A program made the translations under genes and the position numbers. A DNA stretch of 64,000 nucleotides from Diphasiastrum complanatum (Eukaryota > Streptophyta > Lycopodiopsida > Lycopodiales > Lycopodiaceae): positions 1 through 64,000 of the forward strand of contig MU831896.1 in assembly GCA_029204225.1 (NCBI GenBank), in the 5' to 3' direction. Below, in pieces: positions 1-12,159 of the stretch. The notes under the pieces were generated by a model that was given only the letters and a program-made list of their open reading frames with translations, was not told where the DNA came from and did no database searches. How positions within the stretch are numbered: the first letter of the stretch is position 1; every line of letters begins with the position of its first letter.

Positions 1-790
1 AACCGCTTCCGACTAGTTTTCTGATACCGCGGTTTAGACACTTGACGTTGTTGCAAATTGTTCGTAGTTAAATAATCCTGGAGCATCGGAAGCCTTGTCT
101 GTGAAGAAACCAAAACCAATCCTTGTGGCTCACGACAACCTTCTTCAATTTAAGCCTCCGGATCTAGAGCTCGTAATATCTCCATTAGTCTCTCTTTGCC
201 CTATGGAAGTTCTTCTGTCCGTACCCACCTGGAAACTAGATCTTTCCATATCGCGTAATCATCTTATAAAAAAATTAAAATTCTGCAAATCGCGCATTTA
301 AGAGTAATATATGCAGGTCGAAAGTAGAAACTACGCACGAAGGCTAGAAATCAGTCGAAGGGACCTGCGCCACCTTCAGTTCGAGCAAGGCGTTAGAGCT
401 TGTTCCAGTTCTTTGCTCCACCTTGAACGATAATTGCCTACACTGACCATGAACTATTCCCAGCTTCCTTATCTCAAGAGCTGAATAGCCCCTGGCCAAC
501 AGACTTCAGCTCGTACATGGATCCAATACAGACATGTGCACGTTGCATTGCCTCAGACAAGTAATCTGACACAACGGGATCCAAAGCTGATGTTGCAAGA
601 TATTTCTAGGCCAAGTTCTAGTAAGCTGTAGAACACCTAGGGGGTATGAACAGCTCGAAAGTCCTCAGATTCTATTATAATCATTGCGGGAAATCGAAGG
701 TTTTGTAATCGCAGATGGGTACCCTGATACACAACTCCCATATATGTCATCAAATTTCAGCCTAGAAGCCAGAGACAGGAACTGAAATAT

Positions 791-851
<61 letters not shown>

Positions 852-1783
852 GTAGTCACATTTATTTCAGTGACAATCCAATTTGCTTATCCTATCCAAC
901 AGTTAGTATTGAAATGTAGACGATAAACAGGTTATGCATTAATATTTGCTGTACCGTTGCACAGAACGGGACAAGAATCTCATTTGCAGTGTAGTGGCAA
1001 TGTGAGATGGACTGCTCATTTGATTGATTAGCAGAAGCAAAACTTACTATACTGCTTGTTGATCGTTGAAGCATCAATAGCTCAAACAAAAAAGTTGGGT
1101 GCAAAGCGAGCAGACTGCATTGTGTACACTGGCACTAGTGCTGAAAAACAGGCAGTTTAGGCCTGAGAAAAGAGCAAATTCAGCAATGAGAGATCGCAAT
1201 GTGAGCTGGGCTATGGCTCAAGAGGCTCCAGGAGGTGTTGCTGCTCCCGATCCTTTAAGCCCGCATCGATGCATCGGCGATGAAATCGCAAATTTCCAGA
1301 GGCAGATTCCGAAGGAGGAGGAACAAAACAGACGAGAGAGAGAGCAAGGCGAGGAGATTGAGGAGACTGAGGGGGGCCCTAATAGCACGACACATCTCAC
1401 TTCCCACCAATTGAATTATCACCATGTGGCATGACAGCACATTAGCTACGTGGCAGTCCATGATAAGATCCAACGCTTGTAATGCAACTAAGCAGTAGGG
1501 AATGTAGAGAGAGAAAGGAAAAGTATCTTACTTGCACTCTATGCTGTACCGTTGCATTTTCACAATACAGATGCGATTTTGCCACGTTTACACGATCAAT
1601 TATTACAAAAGTGTGGGTGGCACGTGACAAATGTTTCATCACAGCGAGCCATGAAGCCCACTTGAGTGAGCTTGTGGATTCTCATAGGGTCACATGGCCA
1701 TTGTGCAAGTTGGTAGTGCCAGCCATCTCTGCCCTGCACTAGGACCTCCCTCCACTTGCCCTGCAATGGGTGTAAAAAGTGAA
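1..1783. other. Left flank, no gene recognised
   Basis: No reading frame here resembles a known protein. A 111-residue plus-strand frame at 1099-1434 is open, and its C-terminal part is glutamate- and arginine-rich because of a short GA-rich tract near 1329-1350. It overlaps open minus-strand frames, has no recognisable domain, and I do not call it a gene. The GA microsatellite at 793-848 is listed separately. I see no RNA gene or transposon end. Confidence 0.5.
793..848. repeat. (GA)n microsatellite
   Basis: About 28 nearly uninterrupted GA dinucleotides. The open frames that run through it on the minus strand (Ser-Leu repeats) are artefacts of the repeat. Confidence 0.95.
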
Positions 1784-2520
1784 AAGTGTAATTTTTCGGA
1801 GTCAGTGCATCTCAGATTCGATGCCAGTGTTTGGGAAAGCCTCCATAGTTTAAGAATGGAATCAGCATCTTTTCTTAAAAATCGGCATGGCAAAAATTGT
1901 ATAGGATTTTTTATGTCATAATCTTGGGTTTTATAAATGAAAACCGGCAAGTAAGAGCTTGTCACTCAATAGAGGCCAAAGAACTTTTTCGCATATCGAT
2001 TTTTGGAGGGAAACCTTATAGAGGTTTCCAGAACAGTGTTCGATGAGTTCTCTCAATGAATTGGCACACTTGAGTTTCAAAGATTTTTTTCTATAGGGTG
2101 ACAAAATATGATTAAGGTCGGTTGGGAAAACAACCTTCATGAATAGATAATCAAATTAAGATATACTACGCTTGTGAATGCTAATGCTTGACATAGATAG
2201 ATGAAGAATTGAATCCTAAACTGTGTTCAGACCTAATGTGTGCATTGAGCTCCAGCATGGATTTCATGAACAATTCCCTAAGAAATTAAGAATAAGGAGA
2301 GTATAGTTCTCGAATGACAATCTTTGGTGTTGAAAGCAACCAGCTCCTAGTCTAATAAGGTTCATAAATGTAACTTTGCTTAAAAAACAACAAAAGTGAC
2401 AAATGCAACGTATACAATTTTTATTGATAAAAAGAGACTTTATTTTATTAATAATCAATAAATTCTATAAAAAATATTTCCTCATTATATTCCATAACAC
2501 AAACTTATTTAAAGTAAGTT
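1784..2520 (+). repeat. Paralogous empty-site copy of the Helitron target
   Basis: This non-coding stretch matches both outer flanks of the large Helitron composite. Its parts at 1784-1824 and about 2040-2300 align with 4091-4382. Its part at about 2362-2520 aligns with 43120-43300, with shared blocks such as CAATAAATTCTATAAAAAAT. Between the arms this copy has only about 60 bp of unmatched sequence (2301-2362), where the other copy has about 38.7 kb. Copy 1 also carries about 215 bp (1825-2039) that is missing from the 4.1 kb copy. It appears to be an old duplicated sequence, one copy of which received the Helitron. Confidence 0.75.
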
Positions 2521-4090
2521 TTCTGATATTGTGTATGTACTTTAAAGTAATTGGTCATTGAGTAACATCCATATTTAACTTTTGTTCTTTCACTAGTAAA
2601 GCTCATAGGTATATATTGAATTACCACTATGGAAATCGGAACAAGATTCGAAATACCAATTGTTATCATATCCATCTCTATATTGTGGTAAGATCATAGG
2701 TTGCCTAGAGGTTTTGAGCTCCAGGCCGTTGCAGTCATAATGAAAGCTAAAACTATACGACTCAAACTTCCAAGCTATTTAGTACAGTCAATTCTGGTAG
2801 ACTAACTCTGGGTTCCTTTAAGATATCAATCTGATCAACATCAACTAAATCTATGCTAGTGTTAAGCCTTTCAATATCGAAGTTCGAGAACTTAATGTCG
2901 TTCTTCAAGACATAGTTGTTGCTAATGACCTTGAGGGAATGTACCTGACCTAGCAGGGGAATTTCCATTACTGTCATACTCAGTGAAATCTACAGATGAG
3001 AAGTCAAATATCTGCAAGAAACCAGTTTGATCCAATGCTCATTCTTTATCATATTCTACTGTCGATGCTGACATGGGCTACCGCTCTGACAAGCTAAATA
3101 ACTGATCTTCACAGTTTTGTGGAGGTTGTAGTTAACAAGAATGATAGAGAATCGCAATTTGATATTGACTTTGGAAAACCAGTAGGATACAGCACCAACG
3201 AAGGTGATGAACAATTCGAAGTACAACTGTCACTCGTGATAGATATGACTTCTGAAACAAATCACTAATTTACAAGTTTGCTTTGATGCTCACAGCTATA
3301 TACGTCGTTGATGCTGAGATTTAGATCCGTGATTCTATGTTATACTGCATGATCGTTGGTCGGAGACGTAGGATGACTGATCACCATCTCTGATAAATCT
3401 TATAAATATTTGGTAAATTAATTTCGACTGACCATTATACCTTGCTTGTCAGTCTTGAGTCTTGTAGTAATTCATTGCATGTTAAAGATACTCTCGTGGA
3501 ATCGGTTTCATGCTCGGAAGTCTTTTTCAAGGATTCAGAAACTGAATTACCCTGACACTAAAAGACAGAAGGACTTGAGCGATTTTCAGTCCTTCGATCC
3601 GCTCTAGGTTGACAATGTGTTTAAAGTATGCTCTATATCTAGCTTTTGCAAGCTTTACTCCGATCCCTGTCATACGCACAAGATATACCGTAATTTATAG
3701 ACTAGAATCAATCAATAATAATACAATGAAATAATGAGAGTCAAAGTATCATGTTAACTTGTCTCAATATGCTAGTATTTGATGACCATCCCAAGTTCCA
3801 ACTATTTCTGATATTGTAATAGCTTACAAAAAGTATATTGTTTGTTAATAAATCTAACCTAGTCCATAGTTAAATACGAATGTCGCAAATTTGGAAATCA
3901 GTCCTATATACTTCAATCTTTTCAATGAAGAAGAAGATAGAAACATGAAAACTTTTAGGAAAAACAAAGTAACATTTCTTTGATATAAGCTCTTTCTATG
4001 ATTTTTTTTGAACCAGGTTCTCATTGAGTGGAGTCTGAAGATCACGCAGGTTTCTGAAATTAGAGCCATTTTTTCTATATTTAAAAAAAA
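2521..4090. other. Intergenic stretch, nothing recognised
   Basis: AT-rich sequence with many stops in all frames. The longest frames (71 residues or fewer) match nothing I know. I see no tRNA, terminal repeat or tandem array. Confidence 0.5.
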
Positions 4091-4382
4091 AAGTGTAATT
4101 TACCGGAGTGAGTGCATCTTTGATTCGATGAGTTATGTTAATAAATTGGCACACTTTGAATTTAAAAGATTTTTTCCTATAAGGTGAAAAAATATAATTC
4201 TGGTTATTTGAGAAGACAGCCTTGAATAGATAATCAAATCAAGATATATTGTGTTTGTGAATGCTAATGCTTGATATAGATTAACGGAAAATTGTACCTT
4301 AAACTGTGTTCAAACCTGATGCGTGCATTAAGCTCCACCAGGGATTTCGTAAACAATTTCCTAAGAAATTAAGAATTAGGAC
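4091..4382 (+). repeat. Left flank of the Helitron composite, second copy of the 1.8-2.3 kb sequence
   Basis: Aligns with 1784-1824 plus 2040-2300 at roughly 75-80% by eye. Shared blocks include GAATAGATAATCAAAT and CCTAAGAAATTAAGAAT. Similarity stops at about 4382, exactly where the TA microsatellite begins, and resumes only at about 43120. That makes it the left side of the insertion site. Confidence 0.75.
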
Positions 4383-5180
<798 letters not shown>

Positions 5181-7050
5181 CAATGTCGGTATGTAGTCAT
5201 GGGTATTTATATGCAATGATTTAATGTATGCTACTCATATCAATACAATATACAATTGAGTATAGGATTTTATTCGATTTTGTTTATTTGTTATGTGATT
5301 CTCGAATATCATGTTATGGATTCATGTCTAGAATCAAAATAATTTTCCTAGATGTATGCATATTCATGAACGATGTACGTAGGTTTTAGTTAATAGTAGA
5401 AAAACAAATCTTCTGTATGAGGTGGAAAATTCTTATGCATATAATATTACATATGTATGTTGGTGGAAAATCCAACAAAAGTACCTAATTTATAAGAAAT
5501 GTACTGAAGAACGTACTTGATAAGACAGTAAATGGTCAATCATATTTTGTTCCATGGTTTTGTATATTTGAACCTGTTTTTTTTTATCTGATGATAGATA
5601 GACAACAATTATATTTCAATCTAAATAATCAAGCAAGAAAATGAAATTTTGTATATAGGAACAAGTTCGTTTGTACATGTAATAATACGTGCAATAGTTA
5701 GTTACTGATGTAAAATTAGTAATATATGGTTTGTATAAAGGTGTGACTTTGTTATCTCAATATCATAGTAATTAAATAGACGTTTTTGTGTATACATAGA
5801 AATGAAAAAAATTAGATTAGTTAATGATAAATATTTTTTCTGTTTGATGTTTCGTTTGATTATCGTAAATTTTGTCTTGGTGTTTGTAATTAATTAAAAA
5901 ATTCTACCTATCATGTTTAATAGTTTTTTCTGAACTGGTTTTTCTGTGTCGTGTTATTAAGTTCATGTATGACCATACCTCTTCGCGCATGCACAGATAT
6001 ATGTAATTGTTAGTAGTTTATTAATCATGAACATTTTTGTATGAGTTGAAAACTTTTTGCATGTGTAATATTTTGTATCTTGGCCAGTGGATTGTGTAAC
6101 GACGCAATGTCAGCATGTAGTCATGGGCATTTATATGTAACGAATTAATTTATGCTACTCGTATCAATACAACTAATTTGTTCATAAATATTATTATGTA
6201 GTTGCGTGTATGATTTTCTTCAATTTGCTTTGTTTGTTATGTGACTATTTGATATCATGTTATAGATTTATTTCTAGAATCCAAAATATTTTTATAGATG
6301 TATGCATGTTCATAAACGACGTACGTAGTTTTTAGATAATAGTAGGAAAACCAAGTTTTTGTATAAGGTGAAAAACCCTTATGCATATAATATTACTTAT
6401 GTATGTTGGTGGAAAATCCAACATAAGTACATAATTTACAGGAAATGTATAGAAGGACATACTTGACAACACAGTACATGGGTATTTATATTTTGTTCCA
6501 TGGTTTTGAATATTTCAATCTGTTTTTTTGATCTGGTGATAGATAGACAACAAATATATTTCGATCTAAATAATCAAGTACCAAACAAGAAAATGAAATT
6601 TTGTATATACAAACAAGATCTATTGTACATGTAATAATACATGCAATAATTAGTTACTGATGTAAAAGTAATATGTGATTTGTTTAAATGTGTGACTTTG
6701 TTGTTTCAATATCATAATAGTTAAATAGATGTTTTATGTATACATAGAAATGAAAAAATTTAGATTAGTTAATAATACGTATTCTTTCTATTTGATGTTT
6801 TGTTTGATTATCTTAAATTTTGTCTTCGTCTTTGTGATTTATTAAAAAATACTAACTATCATGTTTAATAGTTTTTCCCGAACTGGTCTTTGGGTGTCGT
6901 GTTATTAAGTTCATGTATGATCATACCTCTTTGCACATGCACAAATACATGTAATTGTTACTAGTTCATTCATCATGAGCATTTTTGTATGAGTTGAAGA
7001 ATTTTTGCATGTGTAACATTTTATATACTGGCTAGCAAATTGTGTAATAA
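5181..7050 (+). repeat. Tandem duplication, two units of about 924 bp
   Basis: Unit 1 is about 5181-6104 and unit 2 about 6105-7050. Matching landmarks 924 bp apart include CAATGTCGGTATGTAGTCAT at 5181 and CAATGTCAGCATGTAGTCAT at 6105, and blocks containing TGTCGTGTTATTAAGTTCATG near the unit ends. By eye the units are about 85-90% identical with small indels. No conserved reading frame runs through either unit, so it looks non-coding. It lies in the 5' part of the Helitron; whether it belongs to the element or to a captured sequence is unknown. Confidence 0.85.
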
Positions 7051-7088
7051 TGATCTGTATTTAAAAAAAAAACGACTGTTACACAATT

Positions 7089-7273
7089 TTGTCATGTACG
7101 ACATTTCTTTTTCATTTTGTGATTATATATTGCGATTACGAATTCATATATTGCCTTCAAATCTACTTTAAATTTACTGTTCCAAAACGTGACCACGACA
7201 AATTTCTTGTAAAAAAGAAATTCGCTTTACATGACTACGTTACAGATTTTGTAAAATTATTGACAAATAGTTT
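7089..7273 (+). other. Open frame of unknown nature cut by element A
   Basis: A plus-strand frame running into the left LTR of A. Its residues 29-61 include a lysine- and aspartate-rich stretch starting VPKRDHDKFLVKKKF. It could be the remains of a Helitron exon because sequence on the far side of A is also Helitron, but I find no clear continuation. Function unknown. Confidence 0.25.
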
Positions 7274-7974
7274 TGTGAAAGTACTTTACTTTAGGACCAT
7301 AAATGGATCTACAAAAGATCCACAAGAGTGATTGGATGCTTGCTTAACAATCTATCAAAAAACTAGACACAAAAAAGTTGATCTAGATTGGCAATTTGAC
7401 AAACAACAAGCATTAACAATCAAAAGCATTGATAAACATTGAAATCCGAGCCCACACGTGTGTACTACAGGCTGTAGTACGGCCTTCAACCTGAGAAACA
7501 AGTAGAAATTGATTTGGTTTCATTTGGATCACAAAAACTCAATGTACATAGTGAACTAGCTTGAGATTGCCAATGAGCTCCAAAAATTTTCCATCTTCTC
7601 ACTGTGGAGAGAGGGAATACATAGCAAATTCGACTTCCTTCTTGAAGTTAGGTGGATTTCCAGCATGTAATAAGGAAGTTAACTCACTCTCCTTGACCTA
7701 AAATGAAACCCTAGTCTATTTCCTAGAGTTATGCTTGGTAGGTAGCTAGTTGGTCAAATTTTCACCTTAAACTTAGGTGTAGGTCCTATAAAGTAGGGAT
7801 GACCACCAAATAGACATGACCAACTCTCTTGACTTGACCTAACCTATATTAGGATGGGTTTCCCACGTGGCATCATGGCCTCACATGTGTGGGACCCACT
7901 TGTGTACACAATTTACACTATTCTACATGGTTTTTGATCAAGCTAGATTTGCCAATTTTTGGCAATTCTTCACA
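7274..7974 (-). repeat. Element A 3' LTR
   Basis: 701 bp, equal in length to its partner at 11040-11740. Contains CACACGTGTG at 7453-7462. The minus-strand purine tract just inside it (from 7975) contains GAGGAG and is the likely polypurine tract. Confidence 0.9.
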
Positions 7975-8175
7975 CTCCTCAAATTTAGCTTGATCTATTT
8001 ACAACTCTCTTGATAGATGAATGAAAGCTTTTAGAAGTGTCTAAAAAATCCAGCTACAAACAAGGAACTTTTGAGACTCCAATAGAGAATGATGTCCATG
8101 AAGGATCTTTCACCACCTCTTAGAGGATCCCTTACAAGATGTTCCATAAATGTGTCTATATACATGTAGCACACT

Positions 8176-9282
8176 TCAAAAATAAACATCATGCCAAGCC
8201 ATGGATTCCAAGGAATTTTGTGCACTTGAAGATACATCAATTAAACTATTATGTGCATACATAATGTTGCCAAAGACAACTTGCCTTGCTTGATCCATAT
8301 GATTGAGCCTTGATGGCTCCATCTTGATACTCAAGATTCTTCTTGGAGTCCTCGGGTCTTGAGCTTGATCCTCCACTTGAATTGACTCCAAAACATCAAT
8401 GAATTGAATAAGGTGTTGATCCAAAGGTGCTTCTTCAAGTTTACAAATCTTCCACTCTTGAAAGATCACATTTCCACCATTGACAAATTCTTTGGTTGAA
8501 AACAAGTAGATTCTACAATCTCTACTTGAAGAGCTAAACTCTACCATTATTCCTATCATTGAAATAGGATAATCTTTGGTCCTTACATTGGAATGGTCAT
8601 GCACAAAGCATGTGGACACAAAGATTTCCAAAGCAAATGATGTTTCATATTTCATGACTCTATTCAAACTATTACAAAAATAGTTATCCAATGAAATTGC
8701 TTTATCAACAACAAATGTAGATTTGAAAGCATCCCATTTCATTGTCTTGTCATACAAAGTAATAAACACCATGAATCTTAAAGGTAAGAAACAAGTCACC
8801 TCATGTCTACTACTACTTTCCAAAAAGTATTCAAAGATAGTAGACTCTCCAATGCTCACCACCCTTGCAAGATGCACACTTGAATGGACAATTTGCATGC
8901 AATTTGATGACTCGGCCATTGTCATTGAGGACTCCCTTGGAACTCTCATGCTTTGAGGCTGATCCTCAAGATCTTCCTCCTTTTGATGCTCCTCCTCAAT
9001 GCAAGCAAGATCACACTTTGCCAAGATCTCCTCTTGAGTGATCTCTTCCTTTTCCAAGCTCATTCTTTCAAAAGCAACACTAGCTTCCAACTTAAACAAT
9101 CTTCCATGTTTAAATCCCTTTGCAATGCAAACATCATTCTTCAAGATGAAGCAAACACCATGCTTAAAGTGGACATCCAAACCACTTTCTAAGAGTAGAC
9201 CAACACGAAGCATATTCTTGGTGATTGATGGTACATAAAGAACATTTTCTAGCTCCATGCATTTTGAGGATTCTAGACACAA
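8176..9282 (-). pseudogene. Element A degenerate pol remnant (pre-integrase and integrase C-terminus)
   Basis: A 368-residue open frame. Residues about 9-70 match the copia Gag-pre-integrase region (LENVLYVPSITKNMLRVGLL, then a GRLFKLEA-type segment). Residues about 235-290 align loosely with the integrase C-terminal region of the other elements: a CFVH motif, then an RTKDYP segment where relatives have RTKEDPS, then NVIFQE. A TPRR...EPSRL linker follows. Between these two parts, about 150 residues have no evident similarity to integrase core. Reverse transcriptase and RNase H are missing entirely. The frame is open but cannot encode polymerase activity. Either it is an internally deleted and diverged pol, or foreign sequence was captured; I cannot tell which. 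Confidence 0.65.
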
Positions 9283-9302
9283 AGGGATGGTACCAACACC
9301 AT

Positions 9303-10277
9303 CTAAGACATTTGGGAGCTAGCCCCACTGTCGATCCACCAATTTCTTCTTGAATTGCTATTGCTTGTTGGTGAGGATGTAGATGCCATCAAGAATACAT
9401 CTACTTTATCCTCCTCCTCCTCCTTTGCAAGGTTTCCTTGTTTGTCCTCCTCCACTTGTGCTCTCAGCCTCTTGTAGCATTCAGATGCATAATGCCCCTT
9501 CTTTCCACAAAAGAAGCATTTCTGCTTTGACTTGTCTTTTGAGCTTGATGCATCATCCTCTTCTTTGGCCTCCTTTGGATGCTTCTTCTTTCCATTGGTC
9601 TTCTTTTTGCCCTTGAATGAGAAATTGGCTTTCTCATCACCATCCTGCAAAGACAAGGAACTCATCCTAGATTTTGCATGGAGCATCCTACACTCTTCAG
9701 CCACTGATACACTGTGAAGTTTTTCTATAGTTGGCAAAGTGTCTTGGATGGCAAAACTTTGGACCAAATTTGCAAAGTCATCTCCTAGACCATTAAGAAC
9801 AATTTGTACAAGCTCTCCATCATGAATCTTCTCTCCAATGGAAGCAAACTCCCTATTTGGATACTTGATTCTGAGTACATAATCTTGTGCACTCTCCTCA
9901 CTTCTCTTCATGCTTTGCAAAATCTGATTTCTAAGCATGAGTACTCTTGAAGTGTTACTAGATTCATAGATTGATTTTAAAGACTCCCAAGCCTCTTTAG
10001 CACTAGTACATGCTGATACTTCTCTCAACAAATCATTGCTCACATTCATCTTCACACAATGAAGTGCAAGCCTAGATCTCTTCTTGTATCTAGCTAACTC
10101 CTGTGCACCTAGAGGTTCATCTTCATCTTCAATCAAGAACTCATGAAGGTCTTGGAGCACCAAGAGTGACTCCATCCTAACCTTCCAAATAGCATAATTT
10201 GTAGAATTCAATCTCTCACTAGCTTCTAGAAGGTATGCTCCAGCAGATCCCATCTTACTAGTGACTTCTACAAACAA
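9303..10277 (-). CDS. gag: Element A Gag with truncated protease start
   Basis: 324 residues. Copia Gag forms the cytoplasmic virus-like particle that packages the element RNA. Residues about 17-32 carry the family signature ASERLNSTNYAIWKVRMESL. Residues 60-200 are the UBN2-type capsid domain. A CCHC zinc knuckle (CFFCGKKGHYASEC) lies near residue 255, and the frame ends in the protease active-site region WWIDSGASSQ followed by a stop. Wild-type copia continues from here into a long Pol; in A the frame stops and the sequence jumps to pre-integrase. The gag frame is intact, which fits an element that relies on polymerase supplied by others. Confidence 0.85.
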   Translation of the reverse strand: MFVEVTSKMGSAGAYLLEASERLNSTNYAIWKVRMESLLVLQDLHEFLIEDEDEPLGAQELARYKKRSRLALHCVKMNVSNDLLREVSACTSAKEAWESLKSIYESSNTSRVLMLRNQILQSMKRSEESAQDYVLRIKYPNREFASIGEKIHDGELVQIVLNGLGDDFANLVQSFAIQDTLPTIEKLHSVSVAEECRMLHAKSRMSSLSLQDGDEKANFSFKGKKKTNGKKKHPKEAKEEDDASSSKDKSKQKCFFCGKKGHYASECYKRLRAQVEEDKQGNLAKEEEEDKVDVFLMASTSSPTSNSNSRRNWWIDSGASSQMS

Positions 10278-10285
10278 GAAATAGA

Positions 10286-10630
10286 TTTGATTGACTTGAA
10301 ACTCACAAAGGTCTCACACTTGCAGTGTTTCACTCAAATTTGATTTCTAATCCAACAAATGGACTTATAATCACAGTTCTATCACTCCCTCACAAAGCTG
10401 GAATGAAGATAAGATGAAGTGAAAACTACTTTCAAACAAATCTTGCCAAAAAATGAATTTGATTGTCTCTAGAAACTCACTAAGGTCTCTCTCTTGTAGT
10501 TTTTCACTCAAATTAGATTTCTAATCCAACAAATGGACTTATGATCTCAGTTCTAGCACTCCCTCAAGAAGTTGGAATGAAGATAAGATGATGTGAAATC
10601 TACTTACAATCAAATCTTGCCAATTTTGGC
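10286..10630 (-). repeat. Tandem duplication in the element A leader
   Basis: Two copies about 174 bp apart (about 10286-10455 and 10460-10630), sharing the block TTTCTAATCCAACAAATGGA. It lies between the primer-binding site and the gag start, so it lengthens the 5' leader. The related element B keeps one copy near 12950-13070. Confidence 0.8.
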
Positions 10631-11027
10631 TTTGGACAAAAAAATGACTTAATCTCTTTTACACTTTTTAATGTACTTTCAAGACCTTTTTTTAACCTTA
10701 ATAGGACTTGAACTCAGCCTAGATTAATTAGATTGCATGAAAAAAATTCAAATCTAATCAATGGCAAATGATCTTGGTAGATTATCCTAGGATCTCCACC
10801 AAAAATTACACCAACAGCTCACAAATTGAATTTTTTTGGATCAAATGAATAGCATGCATTAAATGCAGGTTCAGAGGTGCCCACGCATGTGGACCCCTAC
10901 CAAGTTTGGGATCAAATCTCCTCACCGAAATCAAGATTCTAGCTTGCCCTCTCAATACTAGCTTTTAGCACCAAAACTTGCTAAAAATGGATTTGCATTA
11001 GATCAATGGCTTATGCTCTTGTACTTA

Positions 11028-11039
11028 GATCTGATACCA
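11028..11039 (-). promoter_or_regulatory. Element A primer-binding site
   Basis: Minus-strand TGGTATCAGATC immediately inside the 5' LTR, one base off the usual TGGTATCAGAGC complementary to initiator-Met tRNA. It fixes the orientation of A. Confidence 0.85.
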
Positions 11040-11740
11040 TGTGAAAGTACTGTACTTTAGGACCATAAATGGATCTGCAAAAGATCCACAAGAGTGATTG
11101 GATGCTTTCTTAACAATCTATCAAGAAACTAGACACAAAGAAGTTGATCTAGATTGGCAATTTGACAAACAACAAGCATTAACAATCAAAAGACTTGATC
11201 AACATTGAAATCTGATCCCACACGTGTGTAATATAGGATGTAGTACGGCCTTCAACCTGAGAAATAAGTAGAAATCGATTTGGTTTCATTTGGATCACAA
11301 AAACTCAATGTACATAGTGAACTAGCTTGAGATTGCCAATGAGCTCCAAAATTTTCCTTTTTTCTCACTATGGAGAGAGGGAATACATAGCAAATTCGAC
11401 TTCCTTCTTGAAGTTAGGTGGATTTCCAACATGTAATAAGGAAGTTAACTCACTCTCCTTGACCTAAAATGAAACCCTAGTCTATTTCCTAGAGTTATGC
11501 TTGGTAGGTAGCTAGTTGGTCAAATTTTCACCTTAAACTTAGGTGTAGGTCCTATAAAGTAGGGATGACCACCAAATAGACATGACCAAATCTCTTGAAT
11601 TGACCTAACCTACATTAGGATGGGTTTCCCATGTGGCATCATGGCCTCACATGTGTGGGACCCACTTGTGTACACAATTTACACTATTCTACATGGTTTT
11701 TGATCAAGCTAGATTTGCCAATTTTTGACAATTCTTCACA
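11040..11740 (-). repeat. Element A 5' LTR
   Basis: 701 bp, highly similar to 7274-7974 with scattered substitutions (more than between the LTRs of D, E or F). CACACGTGTG lies at 11219-11228. Confidence 0.9.
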
Positions 11741-11880
11741 CCGTGAAAAAAAGTTCCACCATCTTAAATACATAAAATAATAAAAAACATTCACAGTTTG
11801 TTCTTTCCATATCAAGGGGGTACTATAAACAAGGTATTATAATTATTCGCTATTGAATTATAATTATTTGCCTGTGACAA

Positions 11881-11953
11881 ATGGAACGAACCGACGATTC
11901 GAACGAGTTCAATGAACGTGGAGCCCAAACAGGGAAATGCCAGTATAATGACG
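11881..11953 (+). CDS. Putative exon 1 of an unknown Helitron-region protein
   Basis: ATG at 11881 opens a frame beginning MERTDDSNEFNERGAQTGK. A GT donor (GACG|GTAGATA) at 11954 ends it in phase 1. The next exon candidate (12047) starts in the compatible phase. Function unknown; the charged composition matches the charged second exon. No protein family recognised. Confidence rests only on splice-site and phase agreement. Confidence 0.4.
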
Positions 11954-12046
11954 GTAGATACAATTTTACAATCATAAAATCTATATATATTTTTACTAAA
12001 TTACAAATTTTTTTTTATTAAAATATATACATGTATTTGTTCTCAG

Positions 12047-12103
12047 CAAAAGAGTTTGCAATTAAAGAACGCATTGAGCGAGAGCGGTACAAAGCTTTAC
12101 TAG
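12047..12103 (+). CDS. Putative exon 2 of an unknown Helitron-region protein
   Basis: Bounded by a good acceptor (TTTGTTCTCAG) and donor (CTAG|GTACATG). Read in the phase left by exon 1 it gives a highly charged helical segment, KEFAIKERIERERYKALL. It ends in phase 1, and exon 3 at 20019 begins in the matching phase on the far side of element B. The agreement of three junctions supports a real spliced gene. Function unknown. Confidence 0.5.
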   Translation, partial: QKSLQLKNALSESGTKLY

Positions 12104-12159
12104 GTACATGCCATTTATATGTATATTGAAATTTGTATGTATGTACATGTACATATACA

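Larger units (their letters stand above)
7274..11740 (-). mobile_element. Element A: non-autonomous Ty1/copia retrotransposon
   Basis: Two 701-bp direct LTRs (7274-7974 and 11040-11740), each starting TG and ending CA, flank a 3.07-kb interior. The primer-binding site on the minus strand (11028-11039) fits the initiator-Met tRNA, so the element reads right to left. The interior has a full-length gag and protease start, then jumps to a pre-integrase remnant and a diverged integrase C-terminus. The integrase core, reverse transcriptase and RNase H are absent. The flanking five bases (AGTTT left, CCGTG right) do not match, so there is no target-site duplication. It inserted into the 5' half of the Helitron. 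Confidence 0.9.

Noticed and set aside
948-1556. 14-bp duplication GCTGTACCGTTGCA at about 948 and 1541
   Set aside because: Too short, with no extension on either side; likely chance or an old remnant.
11741-11880. Possible LTR or terminal repeat just right of element A
   Set aside because: No matching copy at the left side of A or elsewhere in the window.
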